This document shows, piece by piece, positions 55,417-64,000 of a stretch of DNA of 64,000 nucleotides. Within the stretch, counting starts at the first letter, position 1, and every line of letters begins with the position of its first letter. The notes under the pieces were generated by a model that was not told the origin of the DNA, searched no databases, and saw nothing but the letters and a program-made list of their open reading frames with translations. A program made the translations under genes and the position numbers. The stretch is taken from positions 124,001 to 188,000 of the forward strand of contig NZ_CAJEWB010000005.1 of NCBI RefSeq assembly GCF_903994035.1, in the 5' to 3' direction. The DNA is from Phocicoccus pinnipedialis. Its GTDB lineage: Bacteria > Bacillota > Bacilli > Staphylococcales > Salinicoccaceae.

Positions 55417-56190
55417 GATGCGCCAAGGGTGGCTATATATATTGAATGATCCTCTTCTAATAAACCCAATCGCCGTGATATTCAAGTCATCAGCAAGATC
55501 AATTGCAAGGTCTGTTGCTGCTGCTTTAGAAAGTACAACTCCGACGCCGATCTTTGATGCTTTGGTTAAAATTTCCGAGGAAATACGACCGCTGAATACG
55601 AGGATTTTATCATGTACAGTAATGTTATTACGTAAGCAATAACCGTAAAGCTTGTCCAGAGCGTTATGACGACCAATATCCCCACGATGTATGATTAGGC
55701 CATCTGGTGATGCGATGCACGCATTGTGTATCGCACCGGTTTCTTTGAACGTGTCTGAAGATTCTTGCAGTTCTCTTTGAAGTGTCATTACTTGTCTTGG
55801 TGTTAAAGTCACTTTTGCAGCAGAAACTTTAGACATCTGCATGTCGTTTTGGAAGTAGAATTGTCTACTCTTACCACAACATGAACCGAGCACGCGTTTT
55901 GTGAATGTAAAGTAGTTCGGATCAATATCTCGTTTTGATTCAATATGACAGAATCCACTGCGGTCGTCGATATTCATTGAAATGATATCACTGAACGTAC
56001 GAATCACACCTTCTGATGCTAAAAATCCGATAACAAGATCTTCAAGATAATCGGGGGTGCATACTAAAGTTGCAAATTCTACGTCATTAATATAGATGGT
56101 TAGCGGAAATTCTACAGCCATTATGTCTGTATCCTCTAAGAAGTCACCCGCACTAAATCTTGTTATAGTTTTGTTAGTAATAATGTCCAT
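55399..56190 (-). CDS. fdhD: FdhD, formate dehydrogenase sulfurtransferase accessory protein
   Basis: 263 residues. FdhD passes sulfur to the molybdenum cofactor of formate dehydrogenase. The CxxC-type loop reads GSCCGK (about residues 109-114); later GRHNALDKLYG and SGRISSEILTK are conserved. ATG at 56190 is preferred to 56196 because GGAG then lies 9 bases upstream. Divergent from an oxalate/formate-type transporter, which fits formate metabolism; the dehydrogenase itself is not in the window. Confidence 0.93.
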   Translation of the reverse strand: MDIITNKTITRFSAGDFLEDTDIMAVEFPLTIYINDVEFATLVCTPDYLEDLVIGFLASEGVIRTFSDIISMNIDDRSGFCHIESKRDIDPNYFTFTKRVLGSCCGKSRQFYFQNDMQMSKVSAAKVTLTPRQVMTLQRELQESSDTFKETGAIHNACIASPDGLIIHRGDIGRHNALDKLYGYCLRNNITVHDKILVFSGRISSEILTKASKIGVGVVLSKAAATDLAIDLADDLNITAIGFIRRGSFNIYSHPWRIKKEAE

Positions 56191-56310
56191 TTGCATAAAC
56201 TCCTAAAATTTATTGAAAATTTCCTATATTAATAATATAATTCCCTTAACAAACATAAACAAATTTCTATAACACTATTTTACAGTGTTTTTGACTTAAG
56301 GAGGAGTTTT

Positions 56311-57585
56311 ATGACTAAAACAAAAAATCGTTGGTTAATTGCACTTGCAGGCGTTGGGTTACATATCTCAATTGGTTCAGTGTATGCATGGAGTGTATTT
56401 ACTAGCCCGCTTCAAGAAGAAATCGGTTGGACGCTCAGTGAAGTGTCGCTCATTTTTAGCATCGCTATATTCTTTTTAGGGGTCTCTGCGGCCTTTATGG
56501 GACACTTTGTAGAAAAGCACGGACCCAGAAAATCCGGTTTAATCTCCACTCTCTTTTTCGCTTCGGGTTTAGCTCTCTCTGGTTTTGCAGTTTCGATTGA
56601 AAATTTATATTTATTATATCTCGGTTATGGAGTACTTGGAGGAATCGGTCTTGGCATCGGGTATATCACTCCAGTATCGACACTAGTTAAGTGGTTTCCT
56701 GACCGTCGTGGTATGGCAACAGGTCTCGCGATTATGGGATTCGGTTTTGCTGCGATGATCGCAAGCCCAGTGATGAGCAGTCTTATCAATTCAGTAGGTA
56801 TTTCAAATACATTTTACATAATGGCTTCAGTGTATTTTGTCATCATGATTTGCGCGAGTCTGTATTTAGAAAAACCCGCTGATGGTTATCATCCAAAAGG
56901 CCTTGATTTAAATAAAACTACAACAGTCAAAAAAGACTACGTACAGCTCCTCGCGAACGAAGCAATCAAGACACGTAGATTCTATTTTTTATGGTTTATG
57001 TTATTCATTAACGTGACTTGTGGTATTGCGATACTTGCGGTTGCGAGTCCAATGGGGCAAGAAGTTGCTGGACTTACACCAGCAGCAGCTGCGGTAATGG
57101 TAGGTATCATGGGAGTGTTCAATGGTGGAGGTCGTTTAATCTGGGCAACAATCTCGGATTACATCGGACGTCCGAATCTTTACACAACATTCTTTATTTT
57201 ACAGATTGTTATTTTTGCGCTCTTGCCATTCACATCGAACGCACTTTTATTCATGTTAATGCTATTTATTATGATTAGCTGTTATGGTGGAGGGTTCTCA
57301 GCAATTCCAGCATACATTGCTGACCTATTCGGAACAAAGCAACTTGGAGCCATTCATGGATACATTCTAACAGCATGGGCAATGGCGGGACTCGTTGGAC
57401 CATTTATTGTATCAAAAGTTCGCGAAGCTACAAATAGCTATAACTTAACGCTATACCTATTCGTTGCATTCTTTGTAGTCGCGCTTGTGATTTCAATACT
57501 TATTCGCCAAGATATTAAAAAGATAAAAGCAGAATCTGAAACAATACAAGGAAACAAGAATGAAACTGCTCCTGTTACCTCTTAA
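56311..57585 (+). CDS. OFA-family MFS transporter (oxalate/formate antiporter type)
   Basis: 424 residues, twelve helices. GSVYAWSVFTSPL in helix 1 and GIGLGIGYITPVSTLVKWFPDRRGMATG between helices 4 and 5 are OFA signatures. Next to fdhD it may carry formate or another small carboxylate. GGAGG precedes the ATG. Confidence 0.88.
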   Translation: MTKTKNRWLIALAGVGLHISIGSVYAWSVFTSPLQEEIGWTLSEVSLIFSIAIFFLGVSAAFMGHFVEKHGPRKSGLISTLFFASGLALSGFAVSIENLYLLYLGYGVLGGIGLGIGYITPVSTLVKWFPDRRGMATGLAIMGFGFAAMIASPVMSSLINSVGISNTFYIMASVYFVIMICASLYLEKPADGYHPKGLDLNKTTTVKKDYVQLLANEAIKTRRFYFLWFMLFINVTCGIAILAVASPMGQEVAGLTPAAAAVMVGIMGVFNGGGRLIWATISDYIGRPNLYTTFFILQIVIFALLPFTSNALLFMLMLFIMISCYGGGFSAIPAYIADLFGTKQLGAIHGYILTAWAMAGLVGPFIVSKVREATNSYNLTLYLFVAFFVVALVISILIRQDIKKIKAESETIQGNKNETAPVTS

Positions 57586-57589
57586 TATA

Positions 57590-57621
57590 AAAACTACCCG
57601 TATAAATACGGGTAGTTTTTT
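57590..57621 (+). terminator. Terminator of the OFA gene
   Basis: AAAACTACCCG-TATAAATA-CGGGTAGTTTT then TT. Confidence 0.85.
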
Positions 57622-57625
57622 GCAC

Positions 57626-57657
57626 AAAAAAGCGTGTGACTACAGTCACACGCTTTT
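57626..57657 (-). terminator. Terminator of the Na/Pi transporter gene
   Basis: AAAAGCGTGTGACT-AC-AGTCACACGCTTTT; six T on the minus strand side. Confidence 0.85.
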
Positions 57658-57660
57658 ATT

Positions 57661-59328
57661 TTAATCATATACGATGAGTTCATCAGGTAGCTCTTCTCTT
57701 GTAGTATAGAGAATCGTTTCGGATATGTTTCTTGCATTATAGCCGATACGTTCTAAGTCACTAATGAGTTCTGCATACATAGCACCAGAGTCTGGTGAGC
57801 ATGTACCATTGTTTAGTCGTTCAACATGATCTCGACGAAGTTTGTTTTCAATTCTATGTGACTGATTACCGAGCTGAATCACTTGTTCTAGGCCACTTGG
57901 GTCGTAGATATCAATAGATTCAGAAGTAAGTCTGAGAATACGTTCAATATGATGCATCAGAGTTTCTACTCCGAGTTTTGCATCGTCTGATAATATAATT
58001 TCAGATTCATTTTTCTTATGATAATTCTCGGCAAAATTACCAGTTAAATGTGATGCTTTAGTTAATAATCGGGTAATTTCAAGTAATGCTGCTAAATTTT
58101 CAGTATCTGCTTGACGACTGTTTTCAACTTCATTCATTTTCATAAGATATTTACGAATGCTTTCTTGAATGTTATCCGTTAACTGTACCTTTTCTTTTAC
58201 GCGTCGATATACTTTCAAATCACCATTTTCGACATATTCTTTAAGATCAGAGAATGTATTTGAAACGAGATTACTTAAGTTTTGAACCTCCGTTTGAGCA
58301 CTTTGAATCGCAAGTTGTGGCGATTGTTTCATCAGAATCGGATCTAGAAGGTTAGGCTTATAGTCTTCTGACAGGTCTTGGCCAGGAACAACTTTTGTAA
58401 CTATCCAAGCTAAGACGCCTATGAATGGCAATTGAATCAGTGTGTTAATAATATTATATGATGCATGTGCAAATGCGATTGTCATTGGTTTGTTAAGATG
58501 TAGGAGCGTTTCCAGTGTTCCTACATACCAAATGAATAATGGCATGAGTATCATAAAAATAATTGCACCAATAACGTTAAAAATAACATGAACAGCTGCC
58601 GCACGTTTTGCTGCAAGTGATCCGACAAGCGCAGCAAGTATTGCTGTAATTGTAGTACCAATATTATCACCAAGTAATACAGGTAGAGCCGCATTTAGAT
58701 CTACAAGATCATTCAAGTAAAAGTTCTGTAGAATTGCGATAGTTGCACTTGAACTCTGTACGATTAGAGTTAATATTAGTCCGACACCTAGACCTAAAAA
58801 GCTGCTATCACTCATCTGCAACATTAAGTCTGTGAACCATGGTAAATCAGCAAGGGGTTTTACACCATTACCCATTAAATCAAGTCCAAAGAATAGTGCA
58901 CCAAAACCAAAGAATACACGTCCTAAGTTATTGATTGCAGGTTTGCTAAAGAAGAAAATCATGAATGAACCAATTGCAAGTATTGGCAAACCATAATCAC
59001 CAATATTTAGACCGATAATAAACGCAGTTACCGTCGTACCAATATTGGCACCCATAATAACTCCAATTGCTTGTCTCAATGTGATAAAACCAGCAGATAC
59101 AAGTCCAATGGTAATTACTGTTGTACCAGAGCTGCTTTGTATTAAAATTGTAACTAACATACCAGCAAAGATACCGCGTATTGGATTTTGTGTCATGCGG
59201 TTTAAGATCTCGCGCAAACGGTCACCAGCTGCAGCTTGCAGTCCGTCACCCATTTGCTTAATTCCGTATAAAAATATCCCTAATCCACCAATAAATGTTA
59301 TGAATAGTTCGAGTGGAGAGATGCTCAT
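57661..59328 (-). CDS. Na/Pi cotransporter-family protein with PhoU-like domain
   Basis: 555 residues. About nine helices with the duplicated QSSS motifs (ILIQSSSGTTVITIGL and LIVQSSSATIAIL) followed by a helical PhoU-like cytoplasmic domain (about 345-555). It imports phosphate with sodium; the S. aureus relative is NptA. ATG at 59328 follows GGAGG by 8 bases; an upstream extension lacks a site. Monocistronic. Confidence 0.9.
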   Translation of the reverse strand: MSISPLELFITFIGGLGIFLYGIKQMGDGLQAAAGDRLREILNRMTQNPIRGIFAGMLVTILIQSSSGTTVITIGLVSAGFITLRQAIGVIMGANIGTTVTAFIIGLNIGDYGLPILAIGSFMIFFFSKPAINNLGRVFFGFGALFFGLDLMGNGVKPLADLPWFTDLMLQMSDSSFLGLGVGLILTLIVQSSSATIAILQNFYLNDLVDLNAALPVLLGDNIGTTITAILAALVGSLAAKRAAAVHVIFNVIGAIIFMILMPLFIWYVGTLETLLHLNKPMTIAFAHASYNIINTLIQLPFIGVLAWIVTKVVPGQDLSEDYKPNLLDPILMKQSPQLAIQSAQTEVQNLSNLVSNTFSDLKEYVENGDLKVYRRVKEKVQLTDNIQESIRKYLMKMNEVENSRQADTENLAALLEITRLLTKASHLTGNFAENYHKKNESEIILSDDAKLGVETLMHHIERILRLTSESIDIYDPSGLEQVIQLGNQSHRIENKLRRDHVERLNNGTCSPDSGAMYAELISDLERIGYNARNISETILYTTREELPDELIVYD

Positions 59329-59468
59329 AAAGTGGGCCTCCAAATGTTTTAATAATAGTTTACAAGAAATCTTAATCAATTTCTATTATATCATTATACT
59401 TCTACAAGTATAATTCAAGTAGTTATGATAAAATTAATACTGTTAAATTTTTAATGTGAGGTAAAACG

Positions 59469-60314
59469 ATGATTAGATGGCTTAATATTTTCCGAGGTTT
59501 TCTAATGGGGATTGTAGAACTCGTCCCTGGAATTAGTAGTGGAACACTTGCTCTATTACTCGGTATATATGATGAATTACTTATTTCAATACAAAAATTA
59601 TTTACTAAAGACTTTAAGAAAGCGGCTGGATTTGTATTCCCACTAATCATAGGTATGGCTATCGCAATCCTGTCGATGTCATCCATTATAAATTATTTTC
59701 TAGTAAATCACACAATTATTATTCACTGGTTCTTTTTAGGACTTGTCTTTGGAGTTATACCAATGATGTTTAAACTCGGTAACTATAAATATGAATTTAA
59801 ATGGATACATTATATCCTTATCTTTTTAACGATTATTGGTATGTATGTTCTGAACAATGTAAAATCTGAGGTTCAAGAAGTAATGCAGGTCGATACATCA
59901 TTCAGCGCACTTCTGTTTTTATTCATCGCAGGATTTATAGGCTCAATGGCACTTGTACTTCCTGGATTATCCGGATCCGTAATTTTACTGATTCTCGGTG
60001 CCTATCCTATTGTCATTTACGCCATCTCGGAATTTACAAGTTTCAACTTTGAGGTCTTACCTATATTGTTTGCGACTGGATTTGGAATTATGTTTGGTAT
60101 CATATTCGCGAGCAAGTTCATTCATTATCTACTGACACACTATACGTATCTAACATACGCATTCATTATTGGATTATTACTCGGCTCGAGCTTTCCAATT
60201 TTCCATGGCTTTCCAACAAATGGATTGCAGTGGGTTTTATCTGTAATACTATTCCTATTTGGACTAGGTCTTAGTTACTCCGTTTCAAGACGAAATAACA
60301 AAGAAACGATTTAA
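59469..60314 (+). CDS. popT: PopT (DUF368), undecaprenyl-phosphate translocase
   Basis: 281 residues, about eight to nine helices, with the duplicated motif GIVELVPGISSGTLALLLGIYD and LVLPGLSGSVILLILGAY. DUF368 proteins recycle the C55-P lipid carrier across the membrane together with DedA proteins. Its end overlaps the opposite small gene by 4 bases. It lies next to femX, another cell-wall gene. Confidence 0.9.
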   Translation: MIRWLNIFRGFLMGIVELVPGISSGTLALLLGIYDELLISIQKLFTKDFKKAAGFVFPLIIGMAIAILSMSSIINYFLVNHTIIIHWFFLGLVFGVIPMMFKLGNYKYEFKWIHYILIFLTIIGMYVLNNVKSEVQEVMQVDTSFSALLFLFIAGFIGSMALVLPGLSGSVILLILGAYPIVIYAISEFTSFNFEVLPILFATGFGIMFGIIFASKFIHYLLTHYTYLTYAFIIGLLLGSSFPIFHGFPTNGLQWVLSVILFLFGLGLSYSVSRRNNKETI

Positions 60315-60559
60315 AGATAAGTGACTAAAATCGTGTAACCATGAATAAGTGCTACAATTATATTTATAATCGATAAAATCACGGTGCTCTTTGGGCTCTT
60401 CACGATAATGTAAATAACAGAGAGTACAAAAGAAATCACAAATACCATGATGCGGATGCTCAATAATGAGATGATCTCATCATGGGCGTAGTTCATATAT
60501 ATGTCAAATGCATTCCAAGCATTAAAAATTATAAAGAAAATAACGAATAGATTTTTCAT
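60311..60559 (-). CDS. Hypothetical small membrane protein
   Basis: 82 residues with three hydrophobic segments. AAAGGTGAG precedes the ATG at 60559. Family not recognised. It overlaps the popT end by 4 bases on the other strand and is divergent from femX. Confidence 0.6.
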   Translation of the reverse strand: MKNLFVIFFIIFNAWNAFDIYMNYAHDEIISLLSIRIMVFVISFVLSVIYIIVKSPKSTVILSIINIIVALIHGYTILVTYL

Positions 60560-60617
60560 AAATCTCACCTTTCAGTTGTTATTATATCAAAAAAGAAGTA
60601 TATGAAGGCGGAATTAA

Positions 60618-61862
60618 ATGGAACAAATGATTTTAACTGAAAAAGAACACAATCAATTTATTGAAAATCACCCAAATGGAGACTTATTACAACTTTCTGA
60701 CTGGGCGACTTCAAAAGAATTGACGGGTTGGTATTCAAAACGTATCGCAGTAGGGCATGGCGGGGATATTAAGGGAGTAGCAACGTTACAGTTCAAGAAG
60801 TTACCGAAAGTGAAGTATACACTCTGCTATATTTCGCGCGGATTTGTTGTTGATTATCATGACACGCTTGCGGTGAAAGCACTTCTTGCGATTGCGATTG
60901 AAGAAGCAAAAAACGAACATGCATATGTCATTAAAATTGACCCAGATATCGAAGAGGAAAATGAAGCGGCGTTCAAGCTTCTTAAAGACCTTGGTTTTAT
61001 CCACCATGGATTTGTTGATGGTATGAGCAAAGATGCGATTCAGCCACGACAAACAATGGTCACGGATATCTCTGTAACGGATAAGGAACTTTTAAACAGC
61101 TTTGAAAGAAATAACCGTACTAGGGTGCGACGTGCATTAAAAACAGGAACAGAGGTTATAAAGAGTGATCGAGAGGGCCTGAAAGTATTCCACGAACTTA
61201 TGAAAATAACGGGGGAACGTGATGGTTTCTTAACTCGTGATATCACGTACTTTGAATCGATGTATGATGCATTAAATCCAAATGGTCATATGGAGCTCTT
61301 TTTAGTTACACTTCATGGAAAAGAAGTACGTGAAAATCTGGAGAACGATATAAAGAAAGTTCAAAAAGATATTAAGAAGGCAGAGAAGAATAAGGACGAA
61401 ACTAAACGTGCCAATTTACTTGAGAATTTAAACAACCGATTAGACAAATTGAACAGTCAAGTGGAAGAAACAAAATTGATTGAAGAGGAGTATCCAGAAG
61501 GTGCAGTGCTATCTGGTGCGCTTTACGCACAAAGTGGTAAAAAAGCGTACTACTTATATGGTGCTTCATCGAATGATTTTAGGGACTTCCTACCAAACCA
61601 TCATATGCAATTTCATATGATGCAGTATGCACGTGAAAATGGTGCAACGTCATATGACTTTGGTGGAGTGTCCGTTTCACCAGATAAAGAATCGGAGTAC
61701 TTTGGACTATGGCAGTTTAAGAGCCAATGGGGAACGAAAGTGTCAAATAAGATCGGAGAGTTTGATTTTATCTTAAATAGACCGGTTTATCATTTACTCA
61801 ACATTGCAATTCCGGCAGCACAAAAAACGAAGATTGCATTAAATAGAATAAGAAATAAATAA
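60618..61862 (+). CDS. femX: FemX/FmhB, peptidoglycan pentapeptide-bridge aminoacyltransferase
   Basis: 414-residue FemABX enzyme that adds the first bridge amino acid to lipid II using aminoacyl-tRNA. Similarity to staphylococcal FmhB is strong throughout: NGDLLQLSDWA, YISRGFVVDY, KITGERDGFLTRDI, LSGALYA, YYLYGASSN and RDFLPNHHMQ. A coiled-coil arm (about 240-295) is present. Single gene with terminator. Confidence 0.95.
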   Translation: MEQMILTEKEHNQFIENHPNGDLLQLSDWATSKELTGWYSKRIAVGHGGDIKGVATLQFKKLPKVKYTLCYISRGFVVDYHDTLAVKALLAIAIEEAKNEHAYVIKIDPDIEEENEAAFKLLKDLGFIHHGFVDGMSKDAIQPRQTMVTDISVTDKELLNSFERNNRTRVRRALKTGTEVIKSDREGLKVFHELMKITGERDGFLTRDITYFESMYDALNPNGHMELFLVTLHGKEVRENLENDIKKVQKDIKKAEKNKDETKRANLLENLNNRLDKLNSQVEETKLIEEEYPEGAVLSGALYAQSGKKAYYLYGASSNDFRDFLPNHHMQFHMMQYARENGATSYDFGGVSVSPDKESEYFGLWQFKSQWGTKVSNKIGEFDFILNRPVYHLLNIAIPAAQKTKIALNRIRNK

Positions 61863-61865
61863 ACG

Positions 61866-61893
61866 AAACACCCTAATCTGAGGGTGTTTTTTC
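61866..61893 (+). terminator. Terminator of femX
   Basis: AAACACCCT-AATCTG-AGGGTGTTT then TTTT. Confidence 0.85.
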
Positions 61894-61899
61894 ATGAAA

Positions 61900-61932
61900 A
61901 AACATCCAACCGGAAATTCCTGATTGGATGTT
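61900..61932 (-). terminator. Terminator of the small membrane gene pair
   Basis: AACATCCAA and TTGGATGTT pair around a 14-base loop; T run on the minus strand. Confidence 0.8.
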
Positions 61933-62206
61933 ATAAATAATAGGGTTCAGTCACAACGATATAAAGTACAAATACGAGGCTAGACAGAGATAGTGTCACG
62001 AGCGTTAAGGAAAAATACCCTTGTAATTGTGTAGATTCTCTTGAAACTTGCTCTTTCATGAAGTCTCGTGCACCCGCTACTATAGAGATGAGTGCGACAG
62101 AGACCCAAATGTAAATATTAAAAAACAAAATGCCTTCATTCAGTGTGAAGTTTATGAAGAACAACATCTGAATGAATAAAAGCAAGATAAGTATGACACG
62201 TGTCAC
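61931..62206 (-). CDS. Hypothetical three-helix membrane protein
   Basis: 91 residues, helices at about 4-22, 28-46 and 66-86. Start is GTG with AGGAGGGGG upstream. It is 12 bases downstream of the next gene and last in a four-gene operon with an MFS exporter. Family not recognised. Confidence 0.65.
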   Translation of the reverse strand: MTRVILILLLFIQMLFFINFTLNEGILFFNIYIWVSVALISIVAGARDFMKEQVSRESTQLQGYFSLTLVTLSLSSLVFVLYIVVTEPYYL

Positions 62207-62218
62207 GTAATCCCCCTC

Positions 62219-62536
62219 CTAGACCGTGAATAAAAGAATAATCAATACGAGACTCATCGCAACTGTGAACGCATGAATAAGAAATAGTCGCTTGTCGTCT
62301 CCTTTATACTGCTTAAACGAAGTGATTTCAATTGATGAAATGATTGCGATCGCTAAAGATAGGATCAGATATTTATCAGTTCCAATGACGGGTAAGATAA
62401 ACGCAATAATCATTACCAAGAATACAATCCCTGAAACAATGCGAAGGGCATCAAACAACTTTGATCTTATAAATAAAATCGTAAACATAGAAACGGTTAA
62501 ATACATGAGAAGTAGTAAGGTTGTTAAAATAGTCAC
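62219..62536 (-). CDS. Hypothetical four-helix membrane protein
   Basis: 105 residues, helices at about 4-22, 33-50, 55-70 and 85-104. Start is GTG overlapping the MFS gene stop (GTGA) with GAGGTAAT upstream, so translation is coupled. Family not recognised; could assist the exporter. Confidence 0.65.
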   Translation of the reverse strand: MTILTTLLLLMYLTVSMFTILFIRSKLFDALRIVSGIVFLVMIIAFILPVIGTDKYLILSLAIAIISSIEITSFKQYKGDDKRLFLIHAFTVAMSLVLIILLFTV

Positions 62537-63696
62537 GCAATATTACCTCTTTTTCTATAGTATTGGTAGATAAAGAATGTAGATAGAAGTACCATAAGTG
62601 CGCCGAAATAGAACGGTAATCCGTAGTACATAACGAATAGTAAGTTAAAGAATATCGGGCCTACGATACGTCCGAGACTATCTAGTGAATATGTTGTTGC
62701 TGTTAATTTTCCAACTTCATGACTCATTGCTTCTTTTGTAATTTGGCTTGTCATCAGTGTCTTAACGAGCGCATTACCGCTCATCAGTAGGACGATACAT
62801 ATACCAGCATAAACGAGACCTGTCATATACGGTAACATTATGAATGCGATGAGAGCGAGTACCTGACCAATAATCATTGCTGGATACTCTTGCCCATCTT
62901 TTAATTTTCTAATTACGCCACCTTGAACAATCACGTTAAAAATACCACCAATAAAGAATAATACACCCATTTGACCTGGAGTGATATTAATTCGTTTTTG
63001 TCCAAGCAATTGAAACGTACTCTCCATACCGCTCATCATGAACATGACGAAGAATGTTGCAACAAGTAAAATGCCTACGGGTTGGATGAAGTATTCTTTA
63101 GCCATTGTGATTTTACCTGGTGCAGTAGTTGAAGGCTTGTATGTTTCTTGAATAAAGAGAAATGCTACAAATAATGCCACTAAAATGACGGCTGAGGTCA
63201 TGAAGAATGGTATGCTCATCGCTACTGAACCGAGTATTCCTCCGATACCGGGTCCAAATACAAATCCGAACCCCATACTCATACCAATAAGTCCCATGTA
63301 CTTCGTACGATCATGTACAGATGTCAAGTCTGCAACCATAGAAGTCGTCGCTGTGTATAATGCACCTGAAGCCATACCACCAACGAAACGAGTAATATAA
63401 AGTATCGTTAAGCTATGAGAGAATACAGCGAATACGAAGAAGCTCAGTGAGAAGATAAGTAGTCCGCCAATAAGTAAGGGACGTCTTCCTGTTTTGTCAC
63501 TCAGAATTCCGAAGAATGGTGCTGAAATAAAGCTGGCAATCGAATAGATTGCAAGAACAAATCCAAGATGCATCGTACTGACATTATAGTCCACAATCAG
63601 CTGTGGCATCACAGGAATAATCATGCTGAATCCAAAATATATTAAAAACTGCACGAGCATGATAAAAACGATATGCTTCATTAAGTTATTTTTCAT
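62533..63696 (-). CDS. MFS drug-efflux-type transporter
   Basis: 387 residues, twelve helices. The motif between helices 2 and 3 is GILSDKTGRRPLL and helix 5 carries GFVFGPGIGG, the antiporter motif C of the drug:H+ antiporter 12-helix group (NorA/YqjV-like). Substrates unknown. ATG at 63696 follows GGAGG by 6 bases; upstream in-frame codons lack a site. It begins just after the stop of the SE1561-like gene. Confidence 0.88.
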   Translation of the reverse strand: MKNNLMKHIVFIMLVQFLIYFGFSMIIPVMPQLIVDYNVSTMHLGFVLAIYSIASFISAPFFGILSDKTGRRPLLIGGLLIFSLSFFVFAVFSHSLTILYITRFVGGMASGALYTATTSMVADLTSVHDRTKYMGLIGMSMGFGFVFGPGIGGILGSVAMSIPFFMTSAVILVALFVAFLFIQETYKPSTTAPGKITMAKEYFIQPVGILLVATFFVMFMMSGMESTFQLLGQKRINITPGQMGVLFFIGGIFNVIVQGGVIRKLKDGQEYPAMIIGQVLALIAFIMLPYMTGLVYAGICIVLLMSGNALVKTLMTSQITKEAMSHEVGKLTATTYSLDSLGRIVGPIFFNLLFVMYYGLPFYFGALMVLLSTFFIYQYYRKRGNIA

Positions 63697-63697
63697 C

Positions 63698-63880
63698 TTA
63701 ATCCTCCAATGATTGACGTGCACGGATTTCTTTTTTTAAATTACGCATCTCGTCTTCAATGTCGTGTAATTTCGCGATCATCTTTTCAGGACTATGACCT
63801 GTAGATTCGATTTTTTCAAGGTCACCCTGCAGACGGATATAGTCATATTTTAACTCTTTAAGTTTTTGTTCTAGGTCCAT
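63698..63880 (-). CDS. SE1561-family small coiled-coil protein
   Basis: 60 residues, almost all helix: MDLEQKLKELKYDYIRLQGD start and IEDEMRNLKKEIRARQ end. This is the conserved staphylococcal SE1561 family; role unknown. GGAG lies 8 bases before the ATG at 63880. First gene of the operon with the MFS exporter. Confidence 0.8.
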   Translation of the reverse strand: MDLEQKLKELKYDYIRLQGDLEKIESTGHSPEKMIAKLHDIEDEMRNLKKEIRARQSLED

Positions 63881-63940
63881 ATGTATCACTCCTATATACT
63901 AGTATTATCATATCATAAATGCATTATCTTGTTTTAAACA

Positions 63941-63967
63941 AAAAAGAGACAGCCGATTGGCTGTCTT
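63941..63967 (-). terminator. Terminator of the gene at the right edge
   Basis: AGACAGCC-GATT-GGCTGTCT with a T run on the minus strand (A run at 63941-63945). Confidence 0.75.
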
Positions 63968-63974
63968 AATTATT

Positions 63975-64000
63975 TTAGTCATCAATTTCTACAAAGTCTC
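63975..64000 (-). CDS. 3' end of an unidentified gene (partial)
   Basis: The minus strand reads DFVEIDD and TAA at 63975-63977, then a terminator. Only about eight codons are in the window, too few to name the gene. Confidence 0.5.

Overview
The window comes from a low-GC Gram-positive chromosome of the family Staphylococcaceae, close to the replication origin. It opens in the 3' end of walK and continues walH-walI-walJ-rlmH, the conserved order next to oriC in staphylococci. FmhB/FemX, SagB, CstR/A/B, TVP38, Mqo, YtoQ and SE1561-type genes agree with this. Origin proximity is also supported by a perfect parS site (38284-38299), a one-mismatch parS (28278-28293) and a group of DnaA boxes between walJ and rlmH. 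Genus cannot be decided by eye; the sequence is not obviously S. aureus.

Layout. (1) 1-4.2 kb: walK-H-I-J operon, a DnaA-box-studded spacer, and rlmH, whose 3' end keeps an SCC-type attB sequence. (2) 4.5-22.5 kb, accessory zone: pepF, a disulfide-type flavoprotein, three SDR dehydrogenases, glutathione peroxidase, arsRBC, a SAM-I riboswitch in front of a 59-codon gene, TVP38 and EIIC-like membrane proteins, and a persulfide-responsive cst cluster (cstR, cstA, cstB, tauE, rhodanese) with three CstR-type operators. Gene relics (2-hydroxyacid dehydrogenase, SDR) lie between. No ccr recombinase is visible. (3) 22.5-27.8 kb: one 1754-residue LPXTG surface protein with a vWA head and seven repeat domains. 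(4) 28-41 kb: a possible HEPN-CBS protein, a GNAT relic, a 37-residue membrane peptide, M20 amidohydrolase, two UspA proteins, YhgE/Pip with a divergent TetR regulator, two tandem amino-acid permeases, an RsmJ-like methyltransferase, CueP lipoprotein and SulP transporter. (5) 41-52 kb: YjdM, DUF1801, DegV, NhaC-IadA, YeiH, YtoQ, HAD phosphatase, Mqo and a RacA-like MerR protein. (6) 51.5-54.1 kb: aromatic amino-acid genes tyrA (divergent) and aroF-chorismate mutase, the latter behind a leader peptide ending in Phe/Tyr codons. (7) 54.3-64 kb: SagB-like glucosaminidase, FdhD, OFA transporter, Na/Pi transporter, PopT (DUF368), FemX, MFS exporter and small membrane proteins.

The strongest candidates for undescribed biology are the SAM riboswitch controlling a lone 59-aa protein, the Phe/Tyr leader-peptide attenuator of aroF, the phased DnaA boxes overlapping the rlmH promoter, the cst operon without an adjacent sqr, and the HEPN-like CBS protein. 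Motif positions and frames were read directly; family names rest on recognition without database searches.
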